Source: Pseudomonas ovata
GTDB taxonomy: Bacteria > Pseudomonadota > Gammaproteobacteria > Pseudomonadales > Pseudomonadaceae
Length of the DNA: 64,000 nucleotides
Reading direction: 5' to 3'
Assembly (NCBI RefSeq): GCF_003131185.1
Contig: NZ_QFFU01000006.1
Location: 124,001 to 188,000, forward strand
Below, piece by piece: positions 54,852 through 63,114 of this stretch; the stretch's first letter is position 1, and each line of letters opens with the position of its first letter. The translations under genes and the position numbers were made by a program. Below the pieces are notes generated by a model. It did not search any database. It saw only the letters and a list, made by a program, of their open reading frames with translations, and had not been told where the DNA came from.

Positions 54852-57431
54852 ATGGAATGGCTTATAAAAAACAACAAGGGATTCAGGGTCCGGGCCGCTC
54901 GCTGCCCGGGCAAACGCCTGGCCGGGTCTATTGCCGCAGGATCGTTTTCATCGCACCGGCTGCCGTTGGGGGTCGGCCTGGGGTTGAGCCTGTCGGTCAG
55001 TGCCCTGGGCGCGCAGGCGACCGGCAATCACGAGACCGGGGCCGGACGTTTCAATACCGCGTTCATCCAGGGCAGCGACCAGCCGCCGGACCTGGAAGAG
55101 TTCCTGCGCGCCAGCGCTGTGCTGCCGGGCGTCTATCGGGTGGACATTCATGTCAATCGATCGCTGGGCGGGCGCCGCGATGTCGAGTTTGTGCGCAACA
55201 CGCACACCGGCCGGGTTGAACCGTGCCTGAGCCTGGACATGCTGCGCGAACTGGGCCTGGATCTGCAGAAGCTGCCACAACAGACCGAACCCTTGCCTGG
55301 CTGTTTCGACCTGGCCGCACAGGTCGAATTTGCCCGTGTCGAGTACCAGCCCGGCGCCTTGCGCCTGAATATCAGCGTGCCCCAGGCGCTGATGGCACGC
55401 AGTGCCCGGGGTTATGTGTCGCCGCAACTATGGGATCAGGGCGAGACCGCAGGCTTCATCAACTACAGCTTCAACAGTGGCTTGCGCACCCAGCGCGGCC
55501 AGCGCCACGAACAGCACTATCTGGGGTTGCGCAACGGCTTGAACCTGGGCGCGTGGCGGTTGCGCAACGAGTCTTCGCTGGTGCAGGGCGACGACCAGCC
55601 CTACCGCTTTCGCAGCAACCGCACCTTTGTGCAGCGTGATATCACAACGCTCAAGAGTCAGTTGACCCTTGGCGAGACCTTCAGCGACGGGCAGATCTTC
55701 GACAGCGTGCGCTTCAAGGGCGCGGCCCTGATATCGGACGACGGTATGCTGCCCGACAGCGAGCGCAACTATGTACCGGTGGTGCGTGGCATCGCCGAAA
55801 CCAACGCGACCGTGGAGGTGCGCCAGAACGGCTTTTTGCTTTACAGCGGTAACGTTTCGCCAGGCCCGTTCGAGGTCACCGATATCTACCCCAGTGGCTC
55901 CAATGGCGACCTGCTGGTCACCGTCATCGAGGCCGACGGTCGGCGTCGCAGCTTTACCCAGGCGTATGCCTCGTTGCCGATCATGCTGCCAGCCGGTGCC
56001 TTTCGCTACAGCCTCAGCGGTGGCCAGGTGGATGACAACGAGGGGGCTTACCGAACGACCCGTTTTCTCAGTGGCGCCTGGATCCACGGGTTCGGCGAAA
56101 ACCTCACCGACTTTGGTGGTGTGCAGTTGGCCAAGGACTATCAGGCCGTCAACCTCGGTGCGGGGATCAATACCGGCCTTGGCGCGCTGTCGGCCGACCT
56201 GACCCATTCGAGCAGTGAGCTGCGTGGCCAGCGGCAGGGGGGGCAAAGCCTGCGGCTGCGCTATGCCAACACCCTGGACCTGACCCGCACCACGCTGGCC
56301 GTGGCAGGGTATCGCTATTCCACCGCGCAGTACCGCACGCTGGGCCAGCATGTCGAGGCGTCCGGCGAGCGCGAGGGCCTGTCGATCATTGGCCGCGCCC
56401 GTGACCGGGTTGAAATCAACGTGACCCAGACCCTGGCCGACCAGGCGGCCTCGCTGAGCCTGACCGCCTCCGAGCAGCGCTACTGGAACCTGCCGGGCAA
56501 GACCCGCCAGGCCTACCTGTCGTGGAATTCGATGTGGGGGCGGCTGACCTACAGCCTGTCGATCGAGCGCAACCAGAGCTATAGCCGTTCTGGTGAAAGC
56601 AGTGCCGACAACCGCGTAGTCCTGAGCCTGACCCTGCCGCTGGGCGAGACGGCCAGTGCCTCGCGGCTGTTTTTCAATGCCGTGCGTGACAGCCAGGGTG
56701 GCTACAACCTGCAAAGCGGGCTCAATGGGCAGGTCCTGGATCAGCGCGACAGCTTCTACTCGGTGCAGGCCGGCCACGACAGCCAGTCTGGCAGCTTTGG
56801 CGCCGGCAAGCTCAGTACCGTGGTGCCGTACGGGCGCTTCGAGGCCGGCTACAGCCAGGGCCGCGATTACCGCAGCCTGCAACTGGGCGGCACCGGATCG
56901 CTGGTGGCACATGCGGGCGGCGTCAACTTCGGCCAGCCGCTGGGCGAAACCTTCGCCCTGGTCCAGGTGCCCGAGGTGCGCGGTGCAAGCCTGGCCACGT
57001 ATCGCCAGGTCGAGACCGCCGGCAACGGCTATGCCGTGCTGCCGTTTGCCCAGCCCTACCGCAGCAACTGGATCAGCCTGGACACCCGGCAACTGGGTGC
57101 CGATGTCGAACTGGACAATGCCGTCGGCCAGGTGGTGCCTCGGCGCGGAGCGATGCCGGTGTTGCGCTTCAAGGCGGCGGTCGGGCGTCGGGTGCAGTTT
57201 TCGCTGGTGCGCCCCGATGCCGGCAGGCTGCCACTGGGGGCGACGGTCGAGGATGCCCAGGGCAAGGTGCTGGCCACGGTCGACCCGACCAGCCAGGCAC
57301 TGGTGCTCAGTGAACAGGACAGCGGCATGCTGTATGTGCGCTGGGCCGATCAACGCTGCGCCGCGCCGTTCCAGTTGCCGCCCCGCGATCCCTCGCGCGC
57401 TTATGAGCGGCTCAGGGTGGTGTGCCAATGA
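54852..57431 (+). CDS. Outer-membrane fimbrial usher (FimD/PapC family)
   Basis: An 859-residue usher. After an extended, basic N-terminus and signal (LGVGLGLSLSVSALGAQA) comes the N-terminal substrate domain (FNTAFIQGSDQPPDLEEFL, LPGVYRVDIHVNRS). The beta-barrel with its plug domain includes the family block YVPVVRGIAETNATVEVRQNG and GPFEVTDIYPSGSNGDLLV. The C-terminal domains end with the Cys pair in DQRCAAPFQL and RLRVVCQ. It receives chaperone-subunit complexes and secretes the pilus. It overlaps the next chaperone gene by 4 nt (ATGA). Confidence 0.95.
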   Translation: MEWLIKNNKGFRVRAARCPGKRLAGSIAAGSFSSHRLPLGVGLGLSLSVSALGAQATGNHETGAGRFNTAFIQGSDQPPDLEEFLRASAVLPGVYRVDIHVNRSLGGRRDVEFVRNTHTGRVEPCLSLDMLRELGLDLQKLPQQTEPLPGCFDLAAQVEFARVEYQPGALRLNISVPQALMARSARGYVSPQLWDQGETAGFINYSFNSGLRTQRGQRHEQHYLGLRNGLNLGAWRLRNESSLVQGDDQPYRFRSNRTFVQRDITTLKSQLTLGETFSDGQIFDSVRFKGAALISDDGMLPDSERNYVPVVRGIAETNATVEVRQNGFLLYSGNVSPGPFEVTDIYPSGSNGDLLVTVIEADGRRRSFTQAYASLPIMLPAGAFRYSLSGGQVDDNEGAYRTTRFLSGAWIHGFGENLTDFGGVQLAKDYQAVNLGAGINTGLGALSADLTHSSSELRGQRQGGQSLRLRYANTLDLTRTTLAVAGYRYSTAQYRTLGQHVEASGEREGLSIIGRARDRVEINVTQTLADQAASLSLTASEQRYWNLPGKTRQAYLSWNSMWGRLTYSLSIERNQSYSRSGESSADNRVVLSLTLPLGETASASRLFFNAVRDSQGGYNLQSGLNGQVLDQRDSFYSVQAGHDSQSGSFGAGKLSTVVPYGRFEAGYSQGRDYRSLQLGGTGSLVAHAGGVNFGQPLGETFALVQVPEVRGASLATYRQVETAGNGYAVLPFAQPYRSNWISLDTRQLGADVELDNAVGQVVPRRGAMPVLRFKAAVGRRVQFSLVRPDAGRLPLGATVEDAQGKVLATVDPTSQALVLSEQDSGMLYVRWADQRCAAPFQLPPRDPSRAYERLRVVCQ

Positions 57432-58195
57432 AGCGTTTGTACCGATTGGCCGTATGGATGCTGGCGATGGTCGGCATGGCCTATGCCCAGGCCGCCGTGT
57501 CGCTGGGCGGCACGCGCCTGGTGTTTCCCGGTGCCTTCAGCGAGGTGGCCATTGAAGTCAGCAATCGCAGCGGACGCGAGGTGCTGCTCCAGGCCTGGCT
57601 GGGCACGCCGGGGGACGACGACGATCCGGCCAGCACGCAACCGCGTGTCGAGCTGCCGTTTGTGGTCACCCCGGCGCTGGTGCGGTTGCCGGCGCAAGGG
57701 CGGCAGGTGCTGCGGGTGCTCTATCACGGCGTCGGCATGCCGACCGGGCACGAGTCGCTGGTGCACTTGTACGTGCTGGAGGTGCCGCCGCGCAGCGAGG
57801 CCGGGCAGCAACTGAATATCGCGGTGCGCCAGCGCATCAACGTGTTCTATCGCCCCGCCGGGTTGCCCGGCGATCCGGCCGGGGCCGCTGCTGCATTGCG
57901 CTGGTCGTTGCGCCAGGTGCCTTTGGAGGGCCTGCGTCTGCAGGTCAGCAACCCGACTGCGTTCCATGTCGCGTTGCAAGCCTTGCGCCTGGACCAGCAG
58001 GTTGTGAGCGATCACCTGTTGCTGGCGCCGGGGGCGCGATTTGAATGGCCGGTGACCGTCGACCGGCCCCGGCGCTTGTCATTCGAGGCGCTGACCGATT
58101 ACGGCGGCCAGCGGGCTTATTGCGCGCCCGCCACAGGGCAGGGGCCATTTTCGGCGCGCCTGCTGGACACTTTATCGATTGCGGAATCCTGCTGA
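57428..58195 (+). CDS. Periplasmic pilus chaperone, second copy
   Basis: A 255-residue chaperone with a signal peptide (LAVWMLAMVGMAYAQA). The first domain reads AVSLGGTRLVFPGAFSEVAIEVSNRS, VTPALVRLPAQGRQVLRVLY corresponds to the conserved strand, and RQRINVFYRPAGL holds the Lys/Arg anchor region. It differs clearly from the first chaperone, so it probably serves a different subunit, most likely the adhesin encoded right after it (1-nt overlap TGATG). Confidence 0.92.
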   Translation: MKRLYRLAVWMLAMVGMAYAQAAVSLGGTRLVFPGAFSEVAIEVSNRSGREVLLQAWLGTPGDDDDPASTQPRVELPFVVTPALVRLPAQGRQVLRVLYHGVGMPTGHESLVHLYVLEVPPRSEAGQQLNIAVRQRINVFYRPAGLPGDPAGAAAALRWSLRQVPLEGLRLQVSNPTAFHVALQALRLDQQVVSDHLLLAPGARFEWPVTVDRPRRLSFEALTDYGGQRAYCAPATGQGPFSARLLDTLSIAESC

Positions 58196-59187
58196 TGTTC
58201 GACTTCATGCTCCTGCTCAAACGGCTCTCGGCCGTGTTGCTTTTATGGCTGTCGGGGCCTGCCACCGGCTTTGCCCTGGTCTGTTCGGTGCAGGGTTCCG
58301 CCGAACAGGTGCTGCGCGGTGACCTGGGCAGCACGGTGGCGATTCCAGCGTCCTTGCCCAACGGCGAGGTGGTCTGGCGCTCCGAGCGCCACACGGTACA
58401 GGTCGAGTGCGCGCGCGAAGGGCAACAGGCCATTGCCCAGGAAGTGTTCGTGTACCTCAATCCGGACAACCTCAGTATCGGCCAGGGTATCCGGGCTGGC
58501 CTGACCCTGGAAGGCGTCGATCATTTTGCCGGGCGGATCCCGACCGGACAGGTGCTACCGGTCTGCCATGAAGGCGACAGCAACATTGAGGCCTGTCCGA
58601 GGGTGCGCTTCACCCTGGGCTTTTCGGTGTTTATCCAGAAATTCGGCGCTACACCGCCTTCGGGGATGCCGGGCGAGTTGCCGGACTACCGCATGTTCCA
58701 GCTGGGCGGCAGCGCGCCCGGTCCGTTGCCCGGGCGCAGCTTGAGCTATGTGATCAATAACCTGCGCGGGCTGCGTTTCATCGCGTGTGATGCCGAGTTG
58801 CAGGTCAGCCCTGAAACCCTTGAATTTGGCGGCTTGCCGATTCGCCAAGTGGTGGTTGGCAAGGTGTTCGAGCGTCGGCCGTTCACATTGACCACCCGGC
58901 GCACCTGCGACTCGCCCTTCAGCCTGAACGCACGCTTTCGGCCCGTGACCGGCAGCCTGGAACGTGAATTGCTGGTGCCCACGGCCAACCCTTCGCTGGG
59001 TATTCGTATCGTGCGGACGGCCAATAACGAAATCGTGCGCTACAACCAGCTCTTTCACCTGGCCGACCTGCCCGGCGACACGCCGACGGCCACGGCCGAG
59101 TTCAGTGCCGAGCTGCTGTGGCAGACTACTCGCACCGTGCCTGGCCCTTTCGACGCCGATGTCATGATCGACCTGTATTACAAATGA
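58195..59187 (+). CDS. Putative two-domain fimbrial tip adhesin
   Basis: A 330-residue exported protein with a signal peptide (LSAVLLLWLSGPATGFA) and first mature residues LVCSVQG. Residues about 25-190 would be an N-terminal binding domain. Residues about 195-330 are pilin-like, with CDAELQVSPETLEFGGLP, TCDSPFSLNARFRP and the terminal DADVMIDLYYK strand. The size and last position in the operon fit a FimH-like tip adhesin. No receptor can be inferred. Its stop abuts the convergent YkgJ-type gene. Confidence 0.8.
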   Translation: MFDFMLLLKRLSAVLLLWLSGPATGFALVCSVQGSAEQVLRGDLGSTVAIPASLPNGEVVWRSERHTVQVECAREGQQAIAQEVFVYLNPDNLSIGQGIRAGLTLEGVDHFAGRIPTGQVLPVCHEGDSNIEACPRVRFTLGFSVFIQKFGATPPSGMPGELPDYRMFQLGGSAPGPLPGRSLSYVINNLRGLRFIACDAELQVSPETLEFGGLPIRQVVVGKVFERRPFTLTTRRTCDSPFSLNARFRPVTGSLERELLVPTANPSLGIRIVRTANNEIVRYNQLFHLADLPGDTPTATAEFSAELLWQTTRTVPGPFDADVMIDLYYK

Positions 59188-59928
59188 TCAGGCTTGTTGC
59201 AGCGGGATGAACAGGTAAGGCGGTGCCTCGCTGCCGGCCAGGCGTGCGCCGGCCTGCTGCAAGGTGTCGAGCACCTGCTCACCGGCGACATGAAAGGTCC
59301 ACTGGGCAGGGGAGGGCAGAGTCGGCGGTGCGCTCAGGGCGGCACCGAAGGCGGTCATGTCGGGCAGGTAGGCGACAAAACCATTGCCCTTGAGCGCGGT
59401 GGTATGGATGCCCAGTTGCTGGCAGATGGACTCTTTGGCCGCGATATCATCGCGGTCAGCCTGGCGCGACTGCTCGATCAGGTCGCGTAGCGCAGGATCG
59501 GCCACGGCATTGCCGACAATCAGCAGCGGGCCCTGGTCCCAGGACTCGGGCGGGCAGTTCTTGGCCTGCGGACGCAACGGAATGTGCGGATTGATTTCCA
59601 TCGGGTAGATACGACAGACCAGCGGTCGACGCTCATAGATGCGGCACAGCTTGTCGGCGTCAAGATTCCGGCAAGGGCCGACGTTATAGGCGGCAAAGGT
59701 GATTGCCACCCAGGCGACGGCCTGGCCGCTGGCCACCCGGATGGAGCGGCGGGTGGCATGTTGCAGCTGCTCGGGGGGAACGCCATAGCCCGTGTCGAGA
59801 AAGGCTTCGGTCAACACGATGATGCTGCCACCATCGGCCGCCCACTGGACAGCTTCGCTGAGGGTCAGGGGCACGTGATGGTCGGTGCAGCATGCGCCGC
59901 AACCGACGCAGTTAAACCGGGTATTCAT
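59188..59928 (-). CDS. YkgJ family cysteine-cluster protein
   Basis: A 246-residue protein. The N-terminal FNCVGCGACCTDHHVPL (C-x2-C-x2-CC) plus CRNLDADKLCRIYERRPLVCRIYP form the YkgJ pattern, thought to bind an iron-sulfur or zinc centre. The C-terminal half is a longer extension than in the common 100-130 residue members (CQQLGIHTTALKGNGFVAYLPDM). Enzymatic role unknown. Its last codon is adjacent to the stop of the convergent adhesin gene. Confidence 0.85.
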   Translation of the reverse strand: MNTRFNCVGCGACCTDHHVPLTLSEAVQWAADGGSIIVLTEAFLDTGYGVPPEQLQHATRRSIRVASGQAVAWVAITFAAYNVGPCRNLDADKLCRIYERRPLVCRIYPMEINPHIPLRPQAKNCPPESWDQGPLLIVGNAVADPALRDLIEQSRQADRDDIAAKESICQQLGIHTTALKGNGFVAYLPDMTAFGAALSAPPTLPSPAQWTFHVAGEQVLDTLQQAGARLAGSEAPPYLFIPLQQA

Positions 59929-60024
59929 TGTCTTGGGGGCTCATCCATGTCAGCGCAAGATTGCCTGTTTCTTGACCTTGTCGGTCAGGAACAAGATCGA
60001 GGCAAGACATGTGCCAGCGTCGAT

Positions 60025-60339
60025 TCAACGCGGCTGGATGCTGTCCCATTCGGTGACGCTGGCGGTGCCGGTCTTGCGCTCATAGAGGCACAGCTCACGG
60101 CCCTGACGGTTGTTCATGTGCTTTTGCGGGTAACGTCCTTGCAACAGCACGGCATCGAACCCTGTGCGGTCATCGAAGCGGGCACTGTTGCCGACAGGCT
60201 TTACGTCCTTGAGCTGGCTGGCTTTCACGCAGCCGGCCAGGACGGCCTTATCGAGATCTTTCCAGGCTTGTGCGCTGGAGGCGTGGGCCTGGCCGATGGC
60301 GCAGGCGGCGGTCAGCAATACGACAAAGACGGTTTTCAT
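60025..60339 (-). CDS. Small exported protein, function unknown
   Basis: A 104-residue protein with a clear signal peptide (MKTVFVVLLTAACAIGQAHA-S). The mature part SSAQAWKDLDKAVLAGCVKASQLKDVKPVGNSARFDDRTGFDAVLLQG has two Cys (AGCVKAS, ELCLYERK), likely a disulfide in the periplasm. The ATG at 60339 follows GGAG; an extension by four residues is possible. Not recognised beyond being a small periplasmic protein. Confidence 0.8.
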   Translation of the reverse strand: MKTVFVVLLTAACAIGQAHASSAQAWKDLDKAVLAGCVKASQLKDVKPVGNSARFDDRTGFDAVLLQGRYPQKHMNNRQGRELCLYERKTGTASVTEWDSIQPR

Positions 60340-60510
60340 TGCAGTCTCCATGAAGGGGCTATGGAGGCTGATGGTAACCCGGTGGGTGTAGGTGGGGCGA
60401 ATGCCCGGAACCGTAGCGTTAAGACTTCCGGCTGAAGTGGATCGCCGCCCGCAGCAGAGCCGCTTCTCACCGGATTGATGTAGCCCAGAATATCGGGCCT
60501 GACACCGGAC

Positions 60511-60609
60511 TGTGGGAGGCGGCTTGCCGGCGATGGCGATGGGACAGGCGCAGCAGATGATTTGGCCTTGCCGGCCTTATCGTCGGATTGCCGGCCGGCC
60601 CCGCCCACA
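60511..60609. repeat. REP-type palindrome between small exported gene and cheV
   Basis: TGTGGGAGGCGGCTTGCCGGCGAT at the left and ATCGTCGGATTGCCGGCCGG...CCGCCCACA at the right form an inverted pair of the Pseudomonas REP type (TGTGGGAGCGGGCTTGCCCGCGAT form). It fills most of the 330-bp gap. Nothing else is visible there. Confidence 0.75.
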
Positions 60610-60669
60610 CGTTCAGCATTCGACCAGATTTGGCTTGACTGATTCGGCGTCAGTCCTGCAGTGCAGCCG

Positions 60670-61566
60670 TTATGCGTCGGCCTGCACGGCGCGTGCGGCC
60701 TCGACCAGGCAACGTGTCAGTTCCGGTGACGAAAACTTGGTCAGGACCGCATCGGCACCGGCCGCCCGGGCCTTTTCACTGTTCATGGCGCTGTTGAGTG
60801 AGGTGTGCAACAGAATGTACAGGTCCTGGAAGTCCGGGGTTTCACGCAAGGTGCGGGTCAGCGCGTAGCCGTCCATCTCGGACATTTCGATGTCCGAAAC
60901 CAGAATGTTGATCTGGCCGGGTGTGCCTTGCAGTTCCAGCAATACATCCATGGCCTCGCGGGCACTGCGCGCGGTGTGGCATTCGATGCCCAACGTGCGC
61001 AGCGTAAGGATCGATTGCTGCAGCGCGACCTGGCTGTCGTCGACCACCAGGATGCGCGCCGTGTTCAGCAGTTCGGTTTCTTCGCTGCTCAACTGGTCCG
61101 GCTCGGCGATGATCTGCGCCGGCGAGATGCCATGGATCACTTTCTCGATGTCCAGTACCTGCACGAGGACGCCATCGACCTGGGTGACACCCGTGATGAA
61201 GGATCGATTGCTGGAGCCATAGGGCGGGGGGCGGATGTCAGTGCTCAGGCAATGGACAATGCGCACTACAGCCTGCACATGCAGGCCTTGTTTACTGCGA
61301 CTCACATCGGTAACGATCAGGCAGCCGGCATCCGGGTCGGCCAGCGGTTGGCCACCAATGGCACGGCTCAGGTCGATCACCGACAGCGAGACACCGCGCA
61401 GAATGGCGATGCCTTTGACGTGAGGGTGCGACTCGGGCAGGTGGGTCAGGGGAGGGCAGGGAATGATTTCGCTGACCTTGAGCAGGTTGATTGCCATCAG
61501 CTTGCCGCTACGCAAGGTGAACAGCAGCAACGAGAGAGAGTCTGCCCGCACGTTCCTGGTGGACAT
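60670..61566 (-). CDS. cheV: Chemotaxis protein CheV
   Basis: A 298-residue CheW-receiver fusion. Residues about 10-150 are a CheW domain (LLLFTLRSGKLMAINLLKVSEII, VKGIAILRGVSLSVIDLSRAIGG, ITGVTQVDGVLVQVLDIEKVI). Residues about 168-295 are a response-regulator receiver with ARILVVDDSQVALQQS and the phosphoacceptor in NILVSDIEMSEMDGYAL. CheV couples receptors to CheA and adapts the signal. It is an orphan here, away from other che genes; pseudomonads carry several CheV paralogues. Confidence 0.93.
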   Translation of the reverse strand: MSTRNVRADSLSLLLFTLRSGKLMAINLLKVSEIIPCPPLTHLPESHPHVKGIAILRGVSLSVIDLSRAIGGQPLADPDAGCLIVTDVSRSKQGLHVQAVVRIVHCLSTDIRPPPYGSSNRSFITGVTQVDGVLVQVLDIEKVIHGISPAQIIAEPDQLSSEETELLNTARILVVDDSQVALQQSILTLRTLGIECHTARSAREAMDVLLELQGTPGQINILVSDIEMSEMDGYALTRTLRETPDFQDLYILLHTSLNSAMNSEKARAAGADAVLTKFSSPELTRCLVEAARAVQADA

Positions 61567-62143
61567 AAGAACCTTCTGAATGGAGTGGCGTCGACCACGG
61601 GATAACGGCTGCAGGCAGGAAATGCATCTCTGTGCAGCTGACCGTGAACCATGGACTGAGAATAGCGGGTTGGCATGATTTGGCCCGCGAGCCGGTTCAC
61701 GCTTTTGGCACAGGCCGGTGGCTCAGGTCGACAAAAATGTAGATCTATACTGGCAGTTTGGCTTTGTTGACGTCAAATCCAGTGCCGATATCAACGTCCC
61801 GGTGTGGCAAAAGATCGCAGGCTTCTTTATAAAGGCAGGCCTGCGACAAATGACCACGCCCCGTTCGGGGTGCAAAGCCTGCGGCAAATCACCGCATCGT
61901 TTATGGGGGCGGGTGTGCGACAAATCAGCGCATTAAGGCCTTTATAAGGGGTGTGCGACAAAAGGCCGCAGCCTTCTATATATAAGGAAGAAATCTGCGT
62001 CCGATGGTCGCACCCAAAAGGGCGCCAACTGCGGTGCCATCCAGCCGGAAAAAGCGCCCGCAGAGCGCCCAACCCCTTGAGTTGTCGGCAGATGACGCCG
62101 ATCATCGCGGCCAACACCGCACTCCAATTCGAAAGGTAAGTGA
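61567..62143. other. 577-bp intergenic region cheV / dsbB
   Basis: No convincing gene is visible. The central 61803-61970 is a set of degenerate tandem repeats (listed separately). Open frames on the minus strand across it merely translate the repeat. GAAAGGT precedes the dsbB ATG. Confidence 0.5.
61803..61970. repeat. Five degenerate tandem repeats, about 38 bp each, with TGCG-N9-CGCA cores
   Basis: Cores start at 61803 (TGTGGCAAAAGATCGCA), 61842 (TGCGACAAATGACCACG), 61880 (TGCGGCAAATCACCGCA), 61916 (TGCGACAAATCAGCGCA) and 61954 (TGCGACAAAAGGCCGCA), at intervals of 39, 38, 36 and 38 bp. Four have the dyad TGYG-N9-CGCA. Between most cores is a TTTATAA-like stretch followed by G-rich sequence. 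A weak sixth may start at 61995. Not a CRISPR: the units are contiguous and degenerate. Confidence 0.7.
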
Positions 62144-62668
62144 ATGAGCGACAACATGTTGTACCTGAGGCGCGAGAAACGCTTTCTGGTTCTGCTGGGA
62201 ATCATCTGCCTGTCGCTGATCGGCGGCGCCCTGTACATGCAGGTGGTGCTTGGCGAAGCGCCTTGCCCGCTGTGTATCCTGCAGCGCTACGCCTTGCTGG
62301 GCATCGCTTTGTTCGCCTTCATCGGTGCGGCAATGCCCGGCCGGCGCAGCCTGACGCTGCTCGAAACGCTGGTCGTGCTCAGTGCCATCGGCGGCATTGC
62401 GGCAGCTGGCCGGCATGTCTGGGTGCTGGCCAATCCGGCGGTCAGTTGTGGTATCGACACCCTGCAACCGATCGTGGATGGTCTACCCTTGGCTTCAATG
62501 TTTCCGTTGGGGTTTCAGGTCAGCGGCTTCTGCTCCACACCCTATCCGCCAGTTCTGGGACTGTCCCTGGCGCAGTGGGCTCTGGTAGCATTCGTTCTGA
62601 CGGCTGTGCTGGTTCCCTTGGGGATCATTCGTAACCGGCGTAAGCCTTATGGTTTACAAGGACTTTAG
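62144..62668 (+). CDS. dsbB: Disulfide bond formation protein B
   Basis: A 174-residue inner-membrane protein with four membrane helices. The quinone-linked Cys pair is C41-P-L-C44 in GEAPCPLCILQRYALLG, with the family Arg just after. The second periplasmic pair lies in AVSCGID and SGFCSTP. It reoxidises DsbA and passes electrons to ubiquinone. It lies immediately upstream of the cyoA region but is separated by a terminator. Confidence 0.94.
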   Translation: MSDNMLYLRREKRFLVLLGIICLSLIGGALYMQVVLGEAPCPLCILQRYALLGIALFAFIGAAMPGRRSLTLLETLVVLSAIGGIAAAGRHVWVLANPAVSCGIDTLQPIVDGLPLASMFPLGFQVSGFCSTPYPPVLGLSLAQWALVAFVLTAVLVPLGIIRNRRKPYGLQGL

Positions 62669-62674
62669 TCAGGA

Positions 62675-62698
62675 ATGCCCCGTTTGACGGGGCGTTTT
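62675..62698 (+). terminator. Rho-independent terminator of dsbB
   Basis: TGCCCCG - TTTGA - CGGGGCG followed by TTTT, 7 nt after the dsbB stop. Confidence 0.85.
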
Positions 62699-63114
62699 AC
62701 CAGGCTCGGAGACAACAATATGTTGCAATTGTTACCGTGCCTGAGATTAACTGTTACAAAATAAGGCATAGTCAATAAAAACTTACATATCTACAATCGC
62801 CCGCAGTTATCGTCCGGCCCGGCTTGGCGATTAGCTGTTTTTGAGGCCCGGAGCGCCGCTGTGTACCCTACAGGCCGCGCAACGCTTGCCTCAGAGCGCA
62901 CCGAATGGCCGCGCTGAAGAAGACTGTCGTGCACCACAGGCAGCCTTCAGCCATTCAGGATAAGAGACTCCAAGCTAAAACCGGATTTGTCGTTTCGCTA
63001 CCGCGTTCTGGCAGGCCCTTGTTCAATTTTAAAAAATATGCCGGCACTGGCAGGGTGAAGTGTTGGCGGTCGAAACCCAACAGCACCGCGCAAGCTGCTT
63101 TTAGAGGTCGTGAG
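62699..63114 (+). promoter_or_regulatory. Upstream region of the cyo operon
   Basis: No gene is visible in about 416 bases. An AT-rich stretch at about 62715-62800 (with TACAAT near 62798) is the likely promoter zone. The rest is probably leader. AGAGG lies 8 nt before the cyoA ATG at 63115. The start-codon region itself is A-rich (AGTAAAAATAGG), which could be a weak Hfq/Crc site. Confidence 0.4.

Noticed and set aside
61803..61970. CRISPR-like array
   Set aside because: Units are contiguous and degenerate, without unique spacers of constant length between identical repeats, and there are no cas genes.
61827..62117. Minus-strand open frame across the cheV-dsbB gap
   Set aside because: Its peptide repeats CR-L/VICRR-type blocks that only translate the DNA repeats; no good start context.
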